Of a stretch of 64,000 bases of DNA, positions 19,960 to 29,925 are shown in pieces. The translations under genes and the position numbers were made by a program. Position 1 is the stretch's first letter. Every line of letters begins with the position of its first letter. The stretch comes from Pilasporangium apinafurcum (Eukaryota > Oomycota > Peronosporomycetes > Pythiales > Pythiaceae). The stretch spans positions 47,021 through 111,020 of the forward strand of contig BCKE01000023.1 of the NCBI GenBank assembly GCA_001600495.1, written 5' to 3'. A model generated the notes under the pieces. It had not been told where the DNA came from. It ran no database searches and was given only the letters and a program-made list of their open reading frames with translations.

Positions 19960-22476
19960 TCAAGAAGATACTTTGCCTTTCTTGCCACCACCGGGTAAGG
20001 GCAGTTCCTGGTCACGTTCCAAGCGCCGCTTGCGATCATTTGCTACTGCAGCGAGGTGGGACGATTCCTCACCTGCTACTGCTGCCAACGCACTCAGTTG
20101 TAAATGTGAACCAGCCGATGGCATGCCAGTAGACTCAGAAGACGCCACTAATGACAAAATGTCCTCGATCGATGAGTTACGAGGGAAGTTAGACTTGAAA
20201 TTTCCACCGAGCGCACTCAGTTTATCGTATGATGCACAGCTCTGCAACCCACTTAAGTTGGAGAATGATGGAAACCCGCCCAGGTTGTGCTCATAACGAT
20301 TGCCTGCCATATCTGAATTAGACGAGATGCGAGATAACTTGTCCATCGACGGCACGCGAGGGATCCGATCCATCGATGGGAGCTTGTCCATCGACGGGAT
20401 GCGTGGCAACTTGTCGTGCGATGGAACACGAGGAATCTTGTCCAGCGATGGAACGCGGGGTAATTTGTCCATTGATGGTACACGCGGGAAAATGCCAGAC
20501 GAACTGCGTGGCATCTTACTTAGTGGCTTGGGAATTTGAATATGGTTACCGAAATCAGTTGGCTTGTTGCCATGTCCGGCATTGTTCGGACTCAGGCGTG
20601 TGTGGGTATCAGACTCTCCGTCACGAGACTGTTCGTCCTTGCCCTGTTGGGAATCAAGTTGCTTTCTGCGTTCCAAAGTGCTTAATGGACGCTCAATATT
20701 TGTCGAAGAGGTTTCGCTCTGCTTATTATCAATATCTTCGTTTCCATCTTTGGCTCGTGGACTGGGAGGTGCGTGCTCTTGAAGCAACGTCGACAATTGT
20801 TCTAATGACTGAATACGCGGAAAATAGGCATTCAACCCATCACCAATCGACATCGATTTGACCATAGAGCCCGTGTCAAACGAGCTGGGTAATCCCTCCG
20901 AGTAGCTTCCACTGTTCGCCCCTCCAGAATTGGCAAAGCTACCTTGTGGCTGATGGTGTTGTTGATGTTGGTTGTTTGAATTGCTCATCTGGAAGTTCTC
21001 AATGGACGCCACGCGGGGGAACAAGCACGAGAAACTATCAATTGATGACACTCGTGGAAAAGAATCACCATTACGATCTTGCTGAGATGGGCCATTTGCG
21101 GCCGAATTGTTGGATGGATGTGAATCTTTGTTCATCTTGGACGGATCACCACCGTGATGATTACCTCCCATCATACCCACGCCACTCTCACGAGAATGAG
21201 AGCTTCCTACCGCCGATCCATTTTGATGGGAATTATTAAATAAATGGGAGGAGTTGGCTGTCGTCGTGTGCTGATTGTGATGCTGCTGTTGCTGTTGGTG
21301 AGGAGGTCGTGATAACGTGGGGTCTTGATGGTGGTGGGGAAGCAGTGAGCGCGACGATGTAGGTGCTGGGAATTGTGGATGCTGAAGGTTGCTTTCCATT
21401 TTAGGAGAGGGACCCGCATTCGGTTGCTGATAATGCGGAGCTGACGAAGCTGATACTGGAAGTTGTGATCGTGGAGTGGTAGCCGCACCCCCTGCATTGC
21501 CTCCACCGTTGTACCCGAGTGTTCTCGCAGCGATAAATCGACTTTTATCTCGTGATAACTCCGATTCCAGACGCTTCTCTCTCCGTCGTTGGTTGTACTG
21601 CTCGCGTTCCAAATAGGTTTTTTCTAACTCTGCTAAATCTTTACGGATGTTCTCCATGTCCTCCTTCGACACTTCGTCCTCTCGTCGGCGAAAAATGATT
21701 TTCCCAATGCATTGATCGCCTGTGTACTTCTTAGAAATACGCATCGGGTCACAATTAAGCAACTTGGATAGAAATGTCCGTAACGTCGTGCCTTCCGCGA
21801 GAGGGAGGTTTCCTTTCTTAAATTCTTCAATCAGTCGATCACAATACGCACTTTCCTCGGCGGTCCATTTTCCCTTGCGCATCGTCGATGGATTCGGGAG
21901 CTCCACTCCGCCTCCTCCCGCTCCTGCGTTGCCTACTCCTCCTGCACTACCTGCATTGGGCATGGTGTTGTTTGCAGCCAACGGCTTACTCGTGTACCCG
22001 CCTCCTCCTCTCGGAAGGCTGTTTGATATAGCAGGCGATTGATAGTGTGGTACGACCTGTCGCTGATTTTGAATGGGAATCCAGCAAATTGGGCATACTT
22101 TGTCTTTGTTCAGCCAGCGATCAATACAGCTTGCGTGAAATTGATGATGACACGGCTCAAGCATCACGTCGACCTGGGCGTTGTAGCATACCAGACACGT
22201 CGCGGCATTCATGGCACTACTGTTGTTCATCATCATCTGTTGGTTCTGATAATGCGTTTGCGCATCAGGGTGGGCGTTGTTGCTCTGAGATGCATGATGG
22301 TCGTTGTCCATTCCGTGTTGGTGGTGCTGTGGCTGTAATTGTTGTTGGATCGGCCCCGCAGTTGAGGCGCTGTACTGCATTGCTGCTGAAGTCGTGTAGG
22401 TGGACATAGATTGCGAAAAGGATTTACTCGTTTCAGAGGCCTGCATTCCCTCTACTCCCATACTACTGCGTCGCAT
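19960..22476 (-). CDS. RING-H2 protein with a stramenopile-type WTAEE domain and repeated PRxxS motifs
   Basis: A single exon encodes 838 aa. A RING-H2 finger lies at about 94–131 (Cys94, Cys97, Cys109, His111, His114, Cys117, Cys128, Cys131), so the protein is probably an E3 ubiquitin ligase. A second domain at about 200–265 reads KGKWTAEESAYCDRLIEEF then GTTLRTFLSKLLNCDPMRIS; I recall this unit as widespread in diatoms and oomycetes, with unknown role. A basic coiled-coil segment follows (about 270–320). The rest is low-complexity (Gln, His, Asn, Ser). From about 470 to the end, a motif of the form (F)PR-x-x-S-(I/L/M)-(D/E) recurs about ten times, five of them in tandem. R-x-x-S is the consensus of basophilic kinases and of 14-3-3 sites, which suggests multisite phosphorylation. 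The very C-terminus is basic. Confidence 0.85.
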   Translation of the reverse strand: MRRSSMGVEGMQASETSKSFSQSMSTYTTSAAMQYSASTAGPIQQQLQPQHHQHGMDNDHHASQSNNAHPDAQTHYQNQQMMMNNSSAMNAATCLVCYNAQVDVMLEPCHHQFHASCIDRWLNKDKVCPICWIPIQNQRQVVPHYQSPAISNSLPRGGGGYTSKPLAANNTMPNAGSAGGVGNAGAGGGGVELPNPSTMRKGKWTAEESAYCDRLIEEFKKGNLPLAEGTTLRTFLSKLLNCDPMRISKKYTGDQCIGKIIFRRREDEVSKEDMENIRKDLAELEKTYLEREQYNQRRREKRLESELSRDKSRFIAARTLGYNGGGNAGGAATTPRSQLPVSASSAPHYQQPNAGPSPKMESNLQHPQFPAPTSSRSLLPHHHQDPTLSRPPHQQQQQHHNQHTTTANSSHLFNNSHQNGSAVGSSHSRESGVGMMGGNHHGGDPSKMNKDSHPSNNSAANGPSQQDRNGDSFPRVSSIDSFSCLFPRVASIENFQMSNSNNQHQQHHQPQGSFANSGGANSGSYSEGLPSSFDTGSMVKSMSIGDGLNAYFPRIQSLEQLSTLLQEHAPPSPRAKDGNEDIDNKQSETSSTNIERPLSTLERRKQLDSQQGKDEQSRDGESDTHTRLSPNNAGHGNKPTDFGNHIQIPKPLSKMPRSSSGIFPRVPSMDKLPRVPSLDKIPRVPSHDKLPRIPSMDKLPSMDRIPRVPSMDKLSRISSNSDMAGNRYEHNLGGFPSFSNLSGLQSCASYDKLSALGGNFKSNFPRNSSIEDILSLVASSESTGMPSAGSHLQLSALAAVAGEESSHLAAVANDRKRRLERDQELPLPGGGKKGKVSS
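20330..20493 (-). repeat. Tandem coding repeat, PRVPSMDKL units
   Basis: Within the RING protein about six units of 24–27 nt occur head to tail, each encoding a version of PRVPSMDKL (variants PRVPSLDKI, PRVPSHDKL, PRIPSMDKL). Related single copies lie elsewhere in the same gene (near 20190, 20825, 21010 and 21055). Confidence 0.85.
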
Positions 22477-24129
22477 TCACTACGACGATGGTTGCAACGT
22501 GATCAGCACTCAGTAAATACCCCTTCAAGCTCCTCTGCATTTATCAAGAGAGCTAAACGCGTGAGAAGAACAGCTCCTTCCTCTTGGCGAAGAAAGGACT
22601 CGTAGACGTACCGTTTCGTGAGTGAGTGAATGGTTTGCCTCGTGCTGGTGATTTCTTTTCGCTACGCGCAGACGTCGCTGTCTCCTCTCCGCCTTCTCCG
22701 GTTTTCTCCCCTTCGCTGAGGTCTCACTTGCGTTTGCGCTACTTCACGGCGTTTTTGGGTTATCCCCAATCTGGTACTTCCAGTTTAAAAATGAGCAAGA
22801 GAGAGAAGCCTAGTGCCTAACCCCTAGAACACGCTAATTTTAGGCTAATTTTTATCCAATGAAAATCAAATACTTCTTAAAAATCAATCTTCCATTGGTG
22901 GATTCATGACACCCAACTGGACGTAGAAAATTAATGTAGATAAAGTAAAGGATTATCATAAGACGAACCACAAATTACGGGTAAAAAATACCCCAACTAA
23001 CTAATTTTTGCTCACGGTATGAGGAAGGTGGGTGGGAGGGGATGCTCAACCTCCCTATCCTAACCCTCATGGTGGGAATTTTTCAACTAGGTATTCGTAT
23101 GGAATGGCGGGGGGTTTAGGAGAAGTGGAGTCTCATTGGTAAAGGAAGAGAAGATGAACAATACAAATCTGCCAGGCATTTCACCACATCACGCACTTCC
23201 AACAAAAACAATGCAGTCCATGGCTATAGTTCAAGTTGGAAAAGATTGACGAGGCAATCAAAAGATTTACAGGTTAGTCATGGTGAAGTTGGATTTGGTT
23301 GGTTTCCATAGTCGATGAAGCTTGGGGAGAGTGATCAAAGTTGCTACGGGTTAAAGTTGTCAGAATGTCAGGGTCATGCGTCGCTGGTGTCACCGCCTTC
23401 CTCATTATTAGTAGGTACGATGAAGAGGGAAATAATGAACTTCAGTTTTGTATCGCACCAGAACGAGTGGATGGATGGCCCACCTGTAACTTCAGAGTTG
23501 AGCCTGGGAGGAGCTGTTCCCGTAGTTCAAGTAGGTGTAGGGTGTGGTGTTCTAGAAAAGTCAGATGAATTAAGCTAAAAATTACCTTTCGCGCTCTGGT
23601 TGATGTGGTTAAACTGAGGTGAACAGCTGGAAATTTCCTTAGTATATCAATTTTGTAATGGAGAATGGGGGTGCAGGTTCGATATCGAATGCCAAGTGTG
23701 GGAGGGAGGAAGAGCTCCATATGCAAGTGAGGCACCGTCATGTCCTCCTTCTCTCACATTGATTTGATGACAGTGGAGTTTACCGGTGCTTTGTAGACCA
23801 TCAAAGTCATGTCCAGTAAAGCTCCAGTACGCAGATGACTGTGTCAAATACTGCAACAAAAATTGATTCGGGAGGAAGATGGACTGGAGTATGTATTAGT
23901 GTTCTCTTTTGAAGCGTAAATCCAGTGCCGACTACTACTCTTCAGACAAATTGATAGCGTCATTAACGAGGAACAAACGGCGTCACGTGGAGATGATTCT
24001 CTCGTTCATTTTCCCCATTATTCAGTGTAGTGCGCACATTCATTCCTGTAAACTCATATTCATTGCCTGTTTTACTTGCTTTACTCCGATAAGCCAACTA
24101 AGCACATATCAACCTACATATCTAACCAA
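22477..24129. other. Intergenic DNA, nothing recognised
   Basis: The first 350 bp are the upstream region of the RING gene. The segment 22820–23900 is G-rich on the plus strand in places (for example 23030–23120) and carries overlapping open frames of 60–100 codons on both strands, none with a recognisable domain. It may contain old repeat-derived DNA, but I cannot support an element. Confidence 0.4.
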
Positions 24130-24957
24130 CTAGAGCTTCACTGCAAACGCCGAGTTATGATTTGCTGCAGTTACTAAATACTGCTGTAATGTACGCAGTT
24201 GTGCGTAAAACTGCTCGAGTGTCAGTGGCGTCGCGTCGCCGCGGACTTGCACACACTTGGGCTGGAGGAACGGTGCGATGTCGATAGCCTTGAGGCACGC
24301 ACACGTGTCGAATTCAGAGGCACTGACTGAGAGAAGACTGAGACTACCTGTCGATCGGTGTCGCATGCGGCGCTGGACTTCACCAAGCGATTTGCCCCCG
24401 CGACGAGCGACAGTTTCTTGGCAAATGCGCTGGTAGACGCTTACTCGCCAGGCTGCCTGCTCCATCTGCGAGGTGAACTTTTGTGGTGCACTCAGTACTT
24501 GGACAGGATGGCATTCTCCGCGTGCTACAGCCAATTGTACGTTCGCGAGCCACCAAGCAACGCGGGGGAAGAACGCTGTGCACGTGGCCTCCATGAATCC
24601 CATGCTTCTGTTCGTCACGACGGCAACGTCCCCGATTGTTGAGGCGACCTGTAGCAACGCCAGGATTTGTTCTTCTACCGCTACCAGGGCTTTTTGGCTG
24701 TAGCTGTCTGCCGACAATGCTACTTTGGCAGCGTTGACTGCACTCCTTGTTGACCGGAGACCAATACGATGAGCCAGCCATGTCATTGGGGCTAACACAT
24801 CTTCCCACGTGAGCACGACAATGGGAATATACGCGTTGCTATTGTTGCTGCTGCTTGTTGCTGGAGTTGTATCATAGCGAAAAGTAGTAGAGTGGGAAGC
24901 TGGTGGTGCAGCCATAGGAGCGAAAGAGGAAGGGAAGTTCATGATCGAAGCCAACAA
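24130..24957 (-). CDS. HAD-like protein lacking the catalytic Asp pair (paralogue of 5271–6095)
   Basis: A single exon encodes 275 aa and is a clear paralogue of the gene at 5271–6095 on the same strand. The motif I region is VVLTWEDVLAPMTWL, where HAD enzymes have an aspartate pair; here the first position is Trp. A motif II-like strand, VAVVTNRSMGFMEATCTAFFP, follows (first part VAVVTNRS). Then come VLSAPQKFTSQMEQAAWRV and the conserved C-terminal part ACLKAIDIAPFLQPKCVQVR, ending NHNSAFAVKL. Retention of fold-defining residues with loss of the nucleophile suggests a regulatory or scaffold role; this is inference. Internal ATGs at about 24942 and 24918 are alternative starts. The two genes are 18 kb apart with unrelated genes between, so this is a dispersed duplication. 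Confidence 0.7.
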   Translation of the reverse strand: MLASIMNFPSSFAPMAAPPASHSTTFRYDTTPATSSSNNSNAYIPIVVLTWEDVLAPMTWLAHRIGLRSTRSAVNAAKVALSADSYSQKALVAVEEQILALLQVASTIGDVAVVTNRSMGFMEATCTAFFPRVAWWLANVQLAVARGECHPVQVLSAPQKFTSQMEQAAWRVSVYQRICQETVARRGGKSLGEVQRRMRHRSTGSLSLLSVSASEFDTCACLKAIDIAPFLQPKCVQVRGDATPLTLEQFYAQLRTLQQYLVTAANHNSAFAVKL

Positions 24958-25450
24958 GTTGAAGAGTGAGGTGATGATGAACAGACGTGATATCCATGAT
25001 GACCATCATTTGTTCGATCCTAGACCAACATTCCATTGGTGCTTCAGACTGCTTTGAATGATGGTCGTCATGAGTTGCCCGAGAAATGGCTTCACCTCAT
25101 GGCTCGAAACTTCCACAAATAAAACCGCGACTTGATCTCAGTATATCCAGGTGCAACCGCTATATGTATGCATGACTTCTAGGAAGATACTTTCATGCGC
25201 ATCAAAGTTGGAATAAGGAGATGAAAGTGCCGATTGTTGCTCGTAGATATTTAATATACTTCCATGTGCAGAAATGAACAAACTTCAACAATGGGACGAA
25301 GTGAATCAAAATTCTTTGTCTGTTTCAATCGCAGAAAACAATAGCACATGAGAAAAAAAGAGTAACGGGCGCGACCATTGACGTATATGGACTTGATCCC
25401 CACACCTCAGCCCCCAACGCTTCTCCATACCAGTGTAAAAAAACCAGTGC
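24958..25450. other. Intergenic DNA between divergent genes
   Basis: This spacer separates the HAD-like gene (minus) and the EHD gene (plus). It should contain both promoters. I see no gene or repeat in it. Confidence 0.5.
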
Positions 25451-27269
25451 ATGTTGCCCATGTCTTCCACCAACAGCTTCTCTAGCGGCACCAATGGTGG
25501 TGGAAGCGCCGCTGTGCTCGCTGGCGACGGGTCTGAGATCGCGGCTAAGAGTAAACTCGTAATCGAAGGGCTCAAGAAGCTTTATTCATCCAAGCTCAAG
25601 CCGCTAGAAAAGAAGTACGCCTTTGATGACTTTCACTCGCCCATCCTCTCCGACGCAGATTTCGATTCTAAGCCGCAGATCTTGATGATCGGCCAGTATT
25701 CAGTCGGAAAAACGTCGTTTATTGAGTATTTGATTGGACGATCGTTTCCTGGCCAACGTATTGGTCCTGAGCCTACGACTGATCGCTTTGTCGCTGTGAT
25801 GTATGGCGATGAAGAACGCACCGTGCCTGGCAATGCTGTTGCAGTCTCACCGGATCTTCCCTATGGTGGGTTGTCCATGTTTGGTACAGCGTTTCTCAAC
25901 AAGTTTGAGGCGGCGCAGGTGCCATGCAAACTGCTGGAGAATATCACAGTTGTTGATACTCCTGGTATCCTTTCGGGTGAGAAGCAACGCATCGCCCGTG
26001 GATACGACTTTGTGCAGGTCACGCGATGGTTCGCTGAACGCTCCGACATGATTTTGCTACTCTTTGATGCCCATAAACTGGACATTTCCGATGAATTTCA
26101 GCGCGTTATTGAAGTGCTTAAAGGTAATTGATAGATCTGTAAGTTGTGCCGCACAATAACCTAGAATGATGGCATGCTCTCTTTGGCTATCGGTAGGTCA
26201 TGACGACAAAATTCGGTGTGTCTTGAACAAGGCTGATCAGATTGACCAGCAGCGCCTCATGCGAGTGTACGTTTACCTTTATTTCTACTTATCATTTTCT
26301 ATTATTGACTCCTTTCTGTGTAGATATGGGGCGCTCATGTGGTCCATGGGTAAAGTTTTGAAGACTCCCGAAGTCATGCGGGTCTTCATCGGGTCATTTT
26401 GGGACCAGCCACTGCTGCACACAGACAATGCGGCACTCTTTGAGGCCGAAGAAAAAGATCTGATGACCGAGCTGCGTAATCTGCCTCAGAATGCAGCGAT
26501 TCGCAAGATCAACGAGTTTGTCAAGCGCGCGCGACTCGCCAAAGTGAACGCGTACCTCGTGGGTCATTTGCGAGACAAAATGCCGGCGATGATGGGCAAG
26601 GAAAAGAAGCAGAAGGAGTTGATTGATAACATGGCCGACGTCTTCCGCGAGGTGCAGCGCAAGTACCACTTGCCGCCAGGCGATTTCCCGAATCTGACGG
26701 AGTTTGCCTCGAAATGCACGGATCGCAAGTTTCAAAAATTTGCGGGTTTGAACGTTAAGGCTATACAGGAAATCGACGAGCTGCTCTCGAAAGATATTCC
26801 AAAACTGATGGCGTCGTTACCGAAGCGCGATCAGAAGGACGAATTGGCAGCTGGAGCGAGTGGGAATTTCAATCCGTTTGCGTCTGTGATTTCTAACGAA
26901 TTAGAGTGGGAGGTCTACCCGAAGAAGGCGGAGTATGATGCACTCTTTAAAATGCTGCGTATTGATGCCTCTGGCAGAGCGAACGGCGCGAGCTGCATGG
27001 CTCCGTTGCAGGCTACAGGTTGTCCACAGGAGACGCTGAAGGCGATTTGGGATCTGGCAGACGTAGACAAGGACGGATGTCTTGACGCTGATGAGTTTGC
27101 TGTAGCAATGTACTTATGTGGAAAGGCCAAAGAAGGCGAGGTGCTACCAGCGGAGTTGCCTCCATCGATTATGCCGCCGTCCAAGACGAAATTGGTGGCA
27201 GCGCCTCCGCCAGCTCCATTAGGACTCTCTCCACGTGGGTCTTATTCACGACTGCCGTTGGGAACTTAG
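25451..27269 (+). CDS. EH-domain-containing ATPase (EHD family)
   Basis: EHD proteins are dynamin-related ATPases that remodel endosomal membranes, and animal EHD1 also acts early in ciliogenesis. Three exons (25451–26123, 26197–26266, 26324–27269) give 562 aa. The dynamin-type nucleotide-binding domain has the P-loop GQYSVGKTS (81–89), the conserved PEPTTDRF switch, VDTPG (168–172) and NKADQID. The helical region contains FVKRARLAKVNAYLVGHL and LPPGDFP, as in EHD1. The C-terminal EH domain (about 455–545) has AIWDLADVDKDGCLDADEF with a canonical EF-hand loop, so calcium binding and recognition of NPF-type partners are likely. The tail after the EH domain is Pro-rich. The second exon is only 70 nt. 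An ATG at 25460 is an alternative start. Confidence 0.95.
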
Positions 27270-27377
27270 AACTCGCCCAATACTCTCCAAAATGCTTGTA
27301 ATAAGCGTATGACTCTTCATATAAAGACAATGGTAATTCCAGATTCGTGTATATTCAAACAATTGGGATTTCCTTCT

Positions 27378-29678
27378 CTATTGATGCTTGGGAGAGGCTG
27401 CGTTAGGAGGGAACGGCGGTATCTCTTCACTTTTACGTTTAACTGTGTGCTTGATGGCGAATTGCTTGAGCTCCTGGTATGTGAGTGCTCGTTCTTCCTC
27501 ACCTTCCTCATTTATTACTGAATATAATGGCGTAGTATGCCCACCATTGGAGTTAGCATCATGTTTTCCTAACGAAGACTCAGAGGAAGAGGAGCCTAAC
27601 GATCGAGATGAAGAATCCAAGCGACCAGTCACAGTTTGTTTCCGTTGCAGGAGCTTCGATGGTGAATATTCTGGTAAATGGTCTCCACTATTCTCTTGAA
27701 AATCCACCATCTTGTCTTTCCTATATGGAGATGATGGCGGGAGGACAATCGCGCCGTTCATGCCGCCAAATGACGGTACATGGACTTGGAGCTTTTGTGC
27801 TGGATCGAACGAGAGCGTCGGTGGACCATGGCCCACAGGAGAGATAGCGCCTACGTAGGAAGAGGCAACAGCAATAGAGGAAAAGGAACCATCCGCTGAT
27901 TCCTCTGCATCCTGATTCATTCGCATGAAACTGCTCACATATGTTTCAATGGCCTTCAGGTACTCCAACACGTTGGTGTCGGTCACGTCACGCGCAGAAT
28001 GCGCCCCCAGCGTGAGATGAGCACTGCCTTGTGAGAACTTATCCATATTCCTCGCGCAGTTGGCGTGCACAAGCATACTGTGGATTGAATGTACACAGGA
28101 CTTGATCCGCGTGGCCACGGCTGTCATTTCGTCGTACTCGCTGTCGAAAGCCTTGTTCTTTTCGGTCACGAGCTGCAATTTTGCTTCCAGCTCACGGAAT
28201 TGCTGTTTCTGCTGTGTGTTCGTTGCTAGCCCTTCCTGTGCCTTGAAAGTGTCTATTTGCGAAGTGAGTTGTTCGACTTGCGCTTGCAATGCCAATTCTT
28301 CGCGATGCAGCTCCTCCACGTGCTTAAAGCGTTTAAAATTGGCGTCATCGCGCCTCAAAATTTCCTGTGCGATTTTGGTGACGTCAGTCATGCCCGTCAG
28401 CTTTTTAATACCAGCCAGCGCTTCCTCGTACTTGGCGACAGAACCCTCGCTCGATGTGGCGAGCGCCTTATCGTATCCGATTTTCCAGGATGAAAGCGCT
28501 GTAATTCGCGTCAATGCTCCGTTCAGCACTGATGGCGCATCTGCAACTGCATGTGCTCCGACTGGGGTTGTCTGGTTACTCTTGCGGTTTTCACCGTCAG
28601 GAGATACATGTGATGAAATAACAGCACCACAATTGCCTGTTAGCGACACTGCAGCTATTGCCGCTCTCTGTGTAGCTTCGCGTCTCCACGCCTCGATATT
28701 GGCCTTCAGCGTCTGAAACTGCTGTTCGTATTCTCGCTGATCGGCCTCTGCGTGTGTTTGGATCGCTAAAAGCTGGTCAGTCACTTCCTTCTTGGCTTCG
28801 GTAGTCTTCCGGAGCTCCTCGACACAGAGCTCATACCGCTGGCGGAACTCGCAGAGCTCCTTCTCAAGCTTCTTATAGATTCCGTCAAATACAATGCGGT
28901 CTTTGCGAGTCTTGTCAATCTGCACACGCAAGTGTTTGTTGATCGAGTCCATTTCGTTTTTCTTCACCAATGACAGCTCCAGACGGTTTTCCAGTGCACG
29001 GATGCGTCGAGTCGTAGCGGCGGCAGTCTCAACGGGGGGAGCCGGCGGATTTGGTGGCTGATGCTGGTACGTAGAACTATCGTGACCAGGCATGGTCTCG
29101 TTTTCTCTCAATAATTTCCCAGTATGTTCCCCATGTTGTTGCTGTTGTCGCAAAAACTCGAGCTCACTCTGCTTCTTGGCGATAACTTCGTCCAGCTTCG
29201 TGATAGTTTTCTTGACTAACTGCAGTTTCTTCGTGAACGTGGCCGTCATTTTCTGTAAATACTCGAGCTGTTGCCGCTTCTCCTGACCAAGCAACAGTTT
29301 GGCGTCTCTAGATTCGATCGAAAGCTCTTGCTTGAGGATCTGATTTCGCTCCTGCAGTTTGCGAATGACGTCACGCTGCTCCTGGACTGAATATTTCTTT
29401 GTGCTACTTGGTGGCCCATTCCCATTGGAATCTCCATCTCCGCCTGCGTGACTGGGAATTGCTAGTACTTGGCCCACACGTGTTTGCCGCCGAATTGCCC
29501 TTTTACTGCTCTCTTTTTTGTCTGTTGACAGTTCTGTATCTTCATCGTCACTTAGAGGATCCTGTTTCTTGCGGGCAGCTACCGTGAGCCCAGCGACGAT
29601 GCCAAGTGTTGTGTCTGCATTGAATAATAGCCCAAGCGCACTTTCATCACCACTAGCCATTGCTGAGATAAGTTCCAA
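27378..29678 (-). CDS. Outer dynein arm docking complex coiled-coil protein (ODAD1/CCDC114, ODA1-like)
   Basis: This family anchors outer dynein arms to axonemal doublet microtubules. A single exon encodes 766 aa, mostly coiled coil from about 100 to 520. Family signatures are RALENRLELSLVKKNEMDSI (ALENRL...K-x-NE), the KDRIVFDGIYKKLEKEL block and the later KLTGMTDVTKIAQEILRRDD with FKRFKHVEEL, which match the order in ODA1 and ODAD1/ODAD3-type proteins. Polar linkers and a low-complexity Ser-rich C-terminus flank the coils, making it a little longer than animal homologues. It converges on the EHD gene with about 110 bp between stop codons. Assignment to ODAD1 rather than CCDC63 is not possible by eye; both derive from the same ancestor. 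Confidence 0.88.
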   Translation of the reverse strand: MELISAMASGDESALGLLFNADTTLGIVAGLTVAARKKQDPLSDDEDTELSTDKKESSKRAIRRQTRVGQVLAIPSHAGGDGDSNGNGPPSSTKKYSVQEQRDVIRKLQERNQILKQELSIESRDAKLLLGQEKRQQLEYLQKMTATFTKKLQLVKKTITKLDEVIAKKQSELEFLRQQQQHGEHTGKLLRENETMPGHDSSTYQHQPPNPPAPPVETAAATTRRIRALENRLELSLVKKNEMDSINKHLRVQIDKTRKDRIVFDGIYKKLEKELCEFRQRYELCVEELRKTTEAKKEVTDQLLAIQTHAEADQREYEQQFQTLKANIEAWRREATQRAAIAAVSLTGNCGAVISSHVSPDGENRKSNQTTPVGAHAVADAPSVLNGALTRITALSSWKIGYDKALATSSEGSVAKYEEALAGIKKLTGMTDVTKIAQEILRRDDANFKRFKHVEELHREELALQAQVEQLTSQIDTFKAQEGLATNTQQKQQFRELEAKLQLVTEKNKAFDSEYDEMTAVATRIKSCVHSIHSMLVHANCARNMDKFSQGSAHLTLGAHSARDVTDTNVLEYLKAIETYVSSFMRMNQDAEESADGSFSSIAVASSYVGAISPVGHGPPTLSFDPAQKLQVHVPSFGGMNGAIVLPPSSPYRKDKMVDFQENSGDHLPEYSPSKLLQRKQTVTGRLDSSSRSLGSSSSESSLGKHDANSNGGHTTPLYSVINEEGEEERALTYQELKQFAIKHTVKRKSEEIPPFPPNAASPKHQ

Positions 29679-29925
29679 TGGGTTCTCTGTGTCAGTGCGT
29701 GCTTACCTATTAATTACAATGGGACTGTGTTGTATGGAACAAGTAGTTTCAAAACTGTCAGGTGAATATCGATACTTTAGATTCGATTCGCCTATACACA
29801 GAGTATTGTTGAAATCTTTTGCCTTCCTCCTACACAAATAAGCAAAGCTTCTGTGCGCGTTCATATAGACTACATATCCTATATACATTGGCTCCATCAG
29901 ACAATCTTCATAGCTCTTGTAACTA

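Noticed and set aside
23315-23578. Overlapping open frames on both strands in the RING-to-HAD-like spacer
   Set aside because: Neither frame has a recognisable domain, and protein-like character is not better in one frame than in another.
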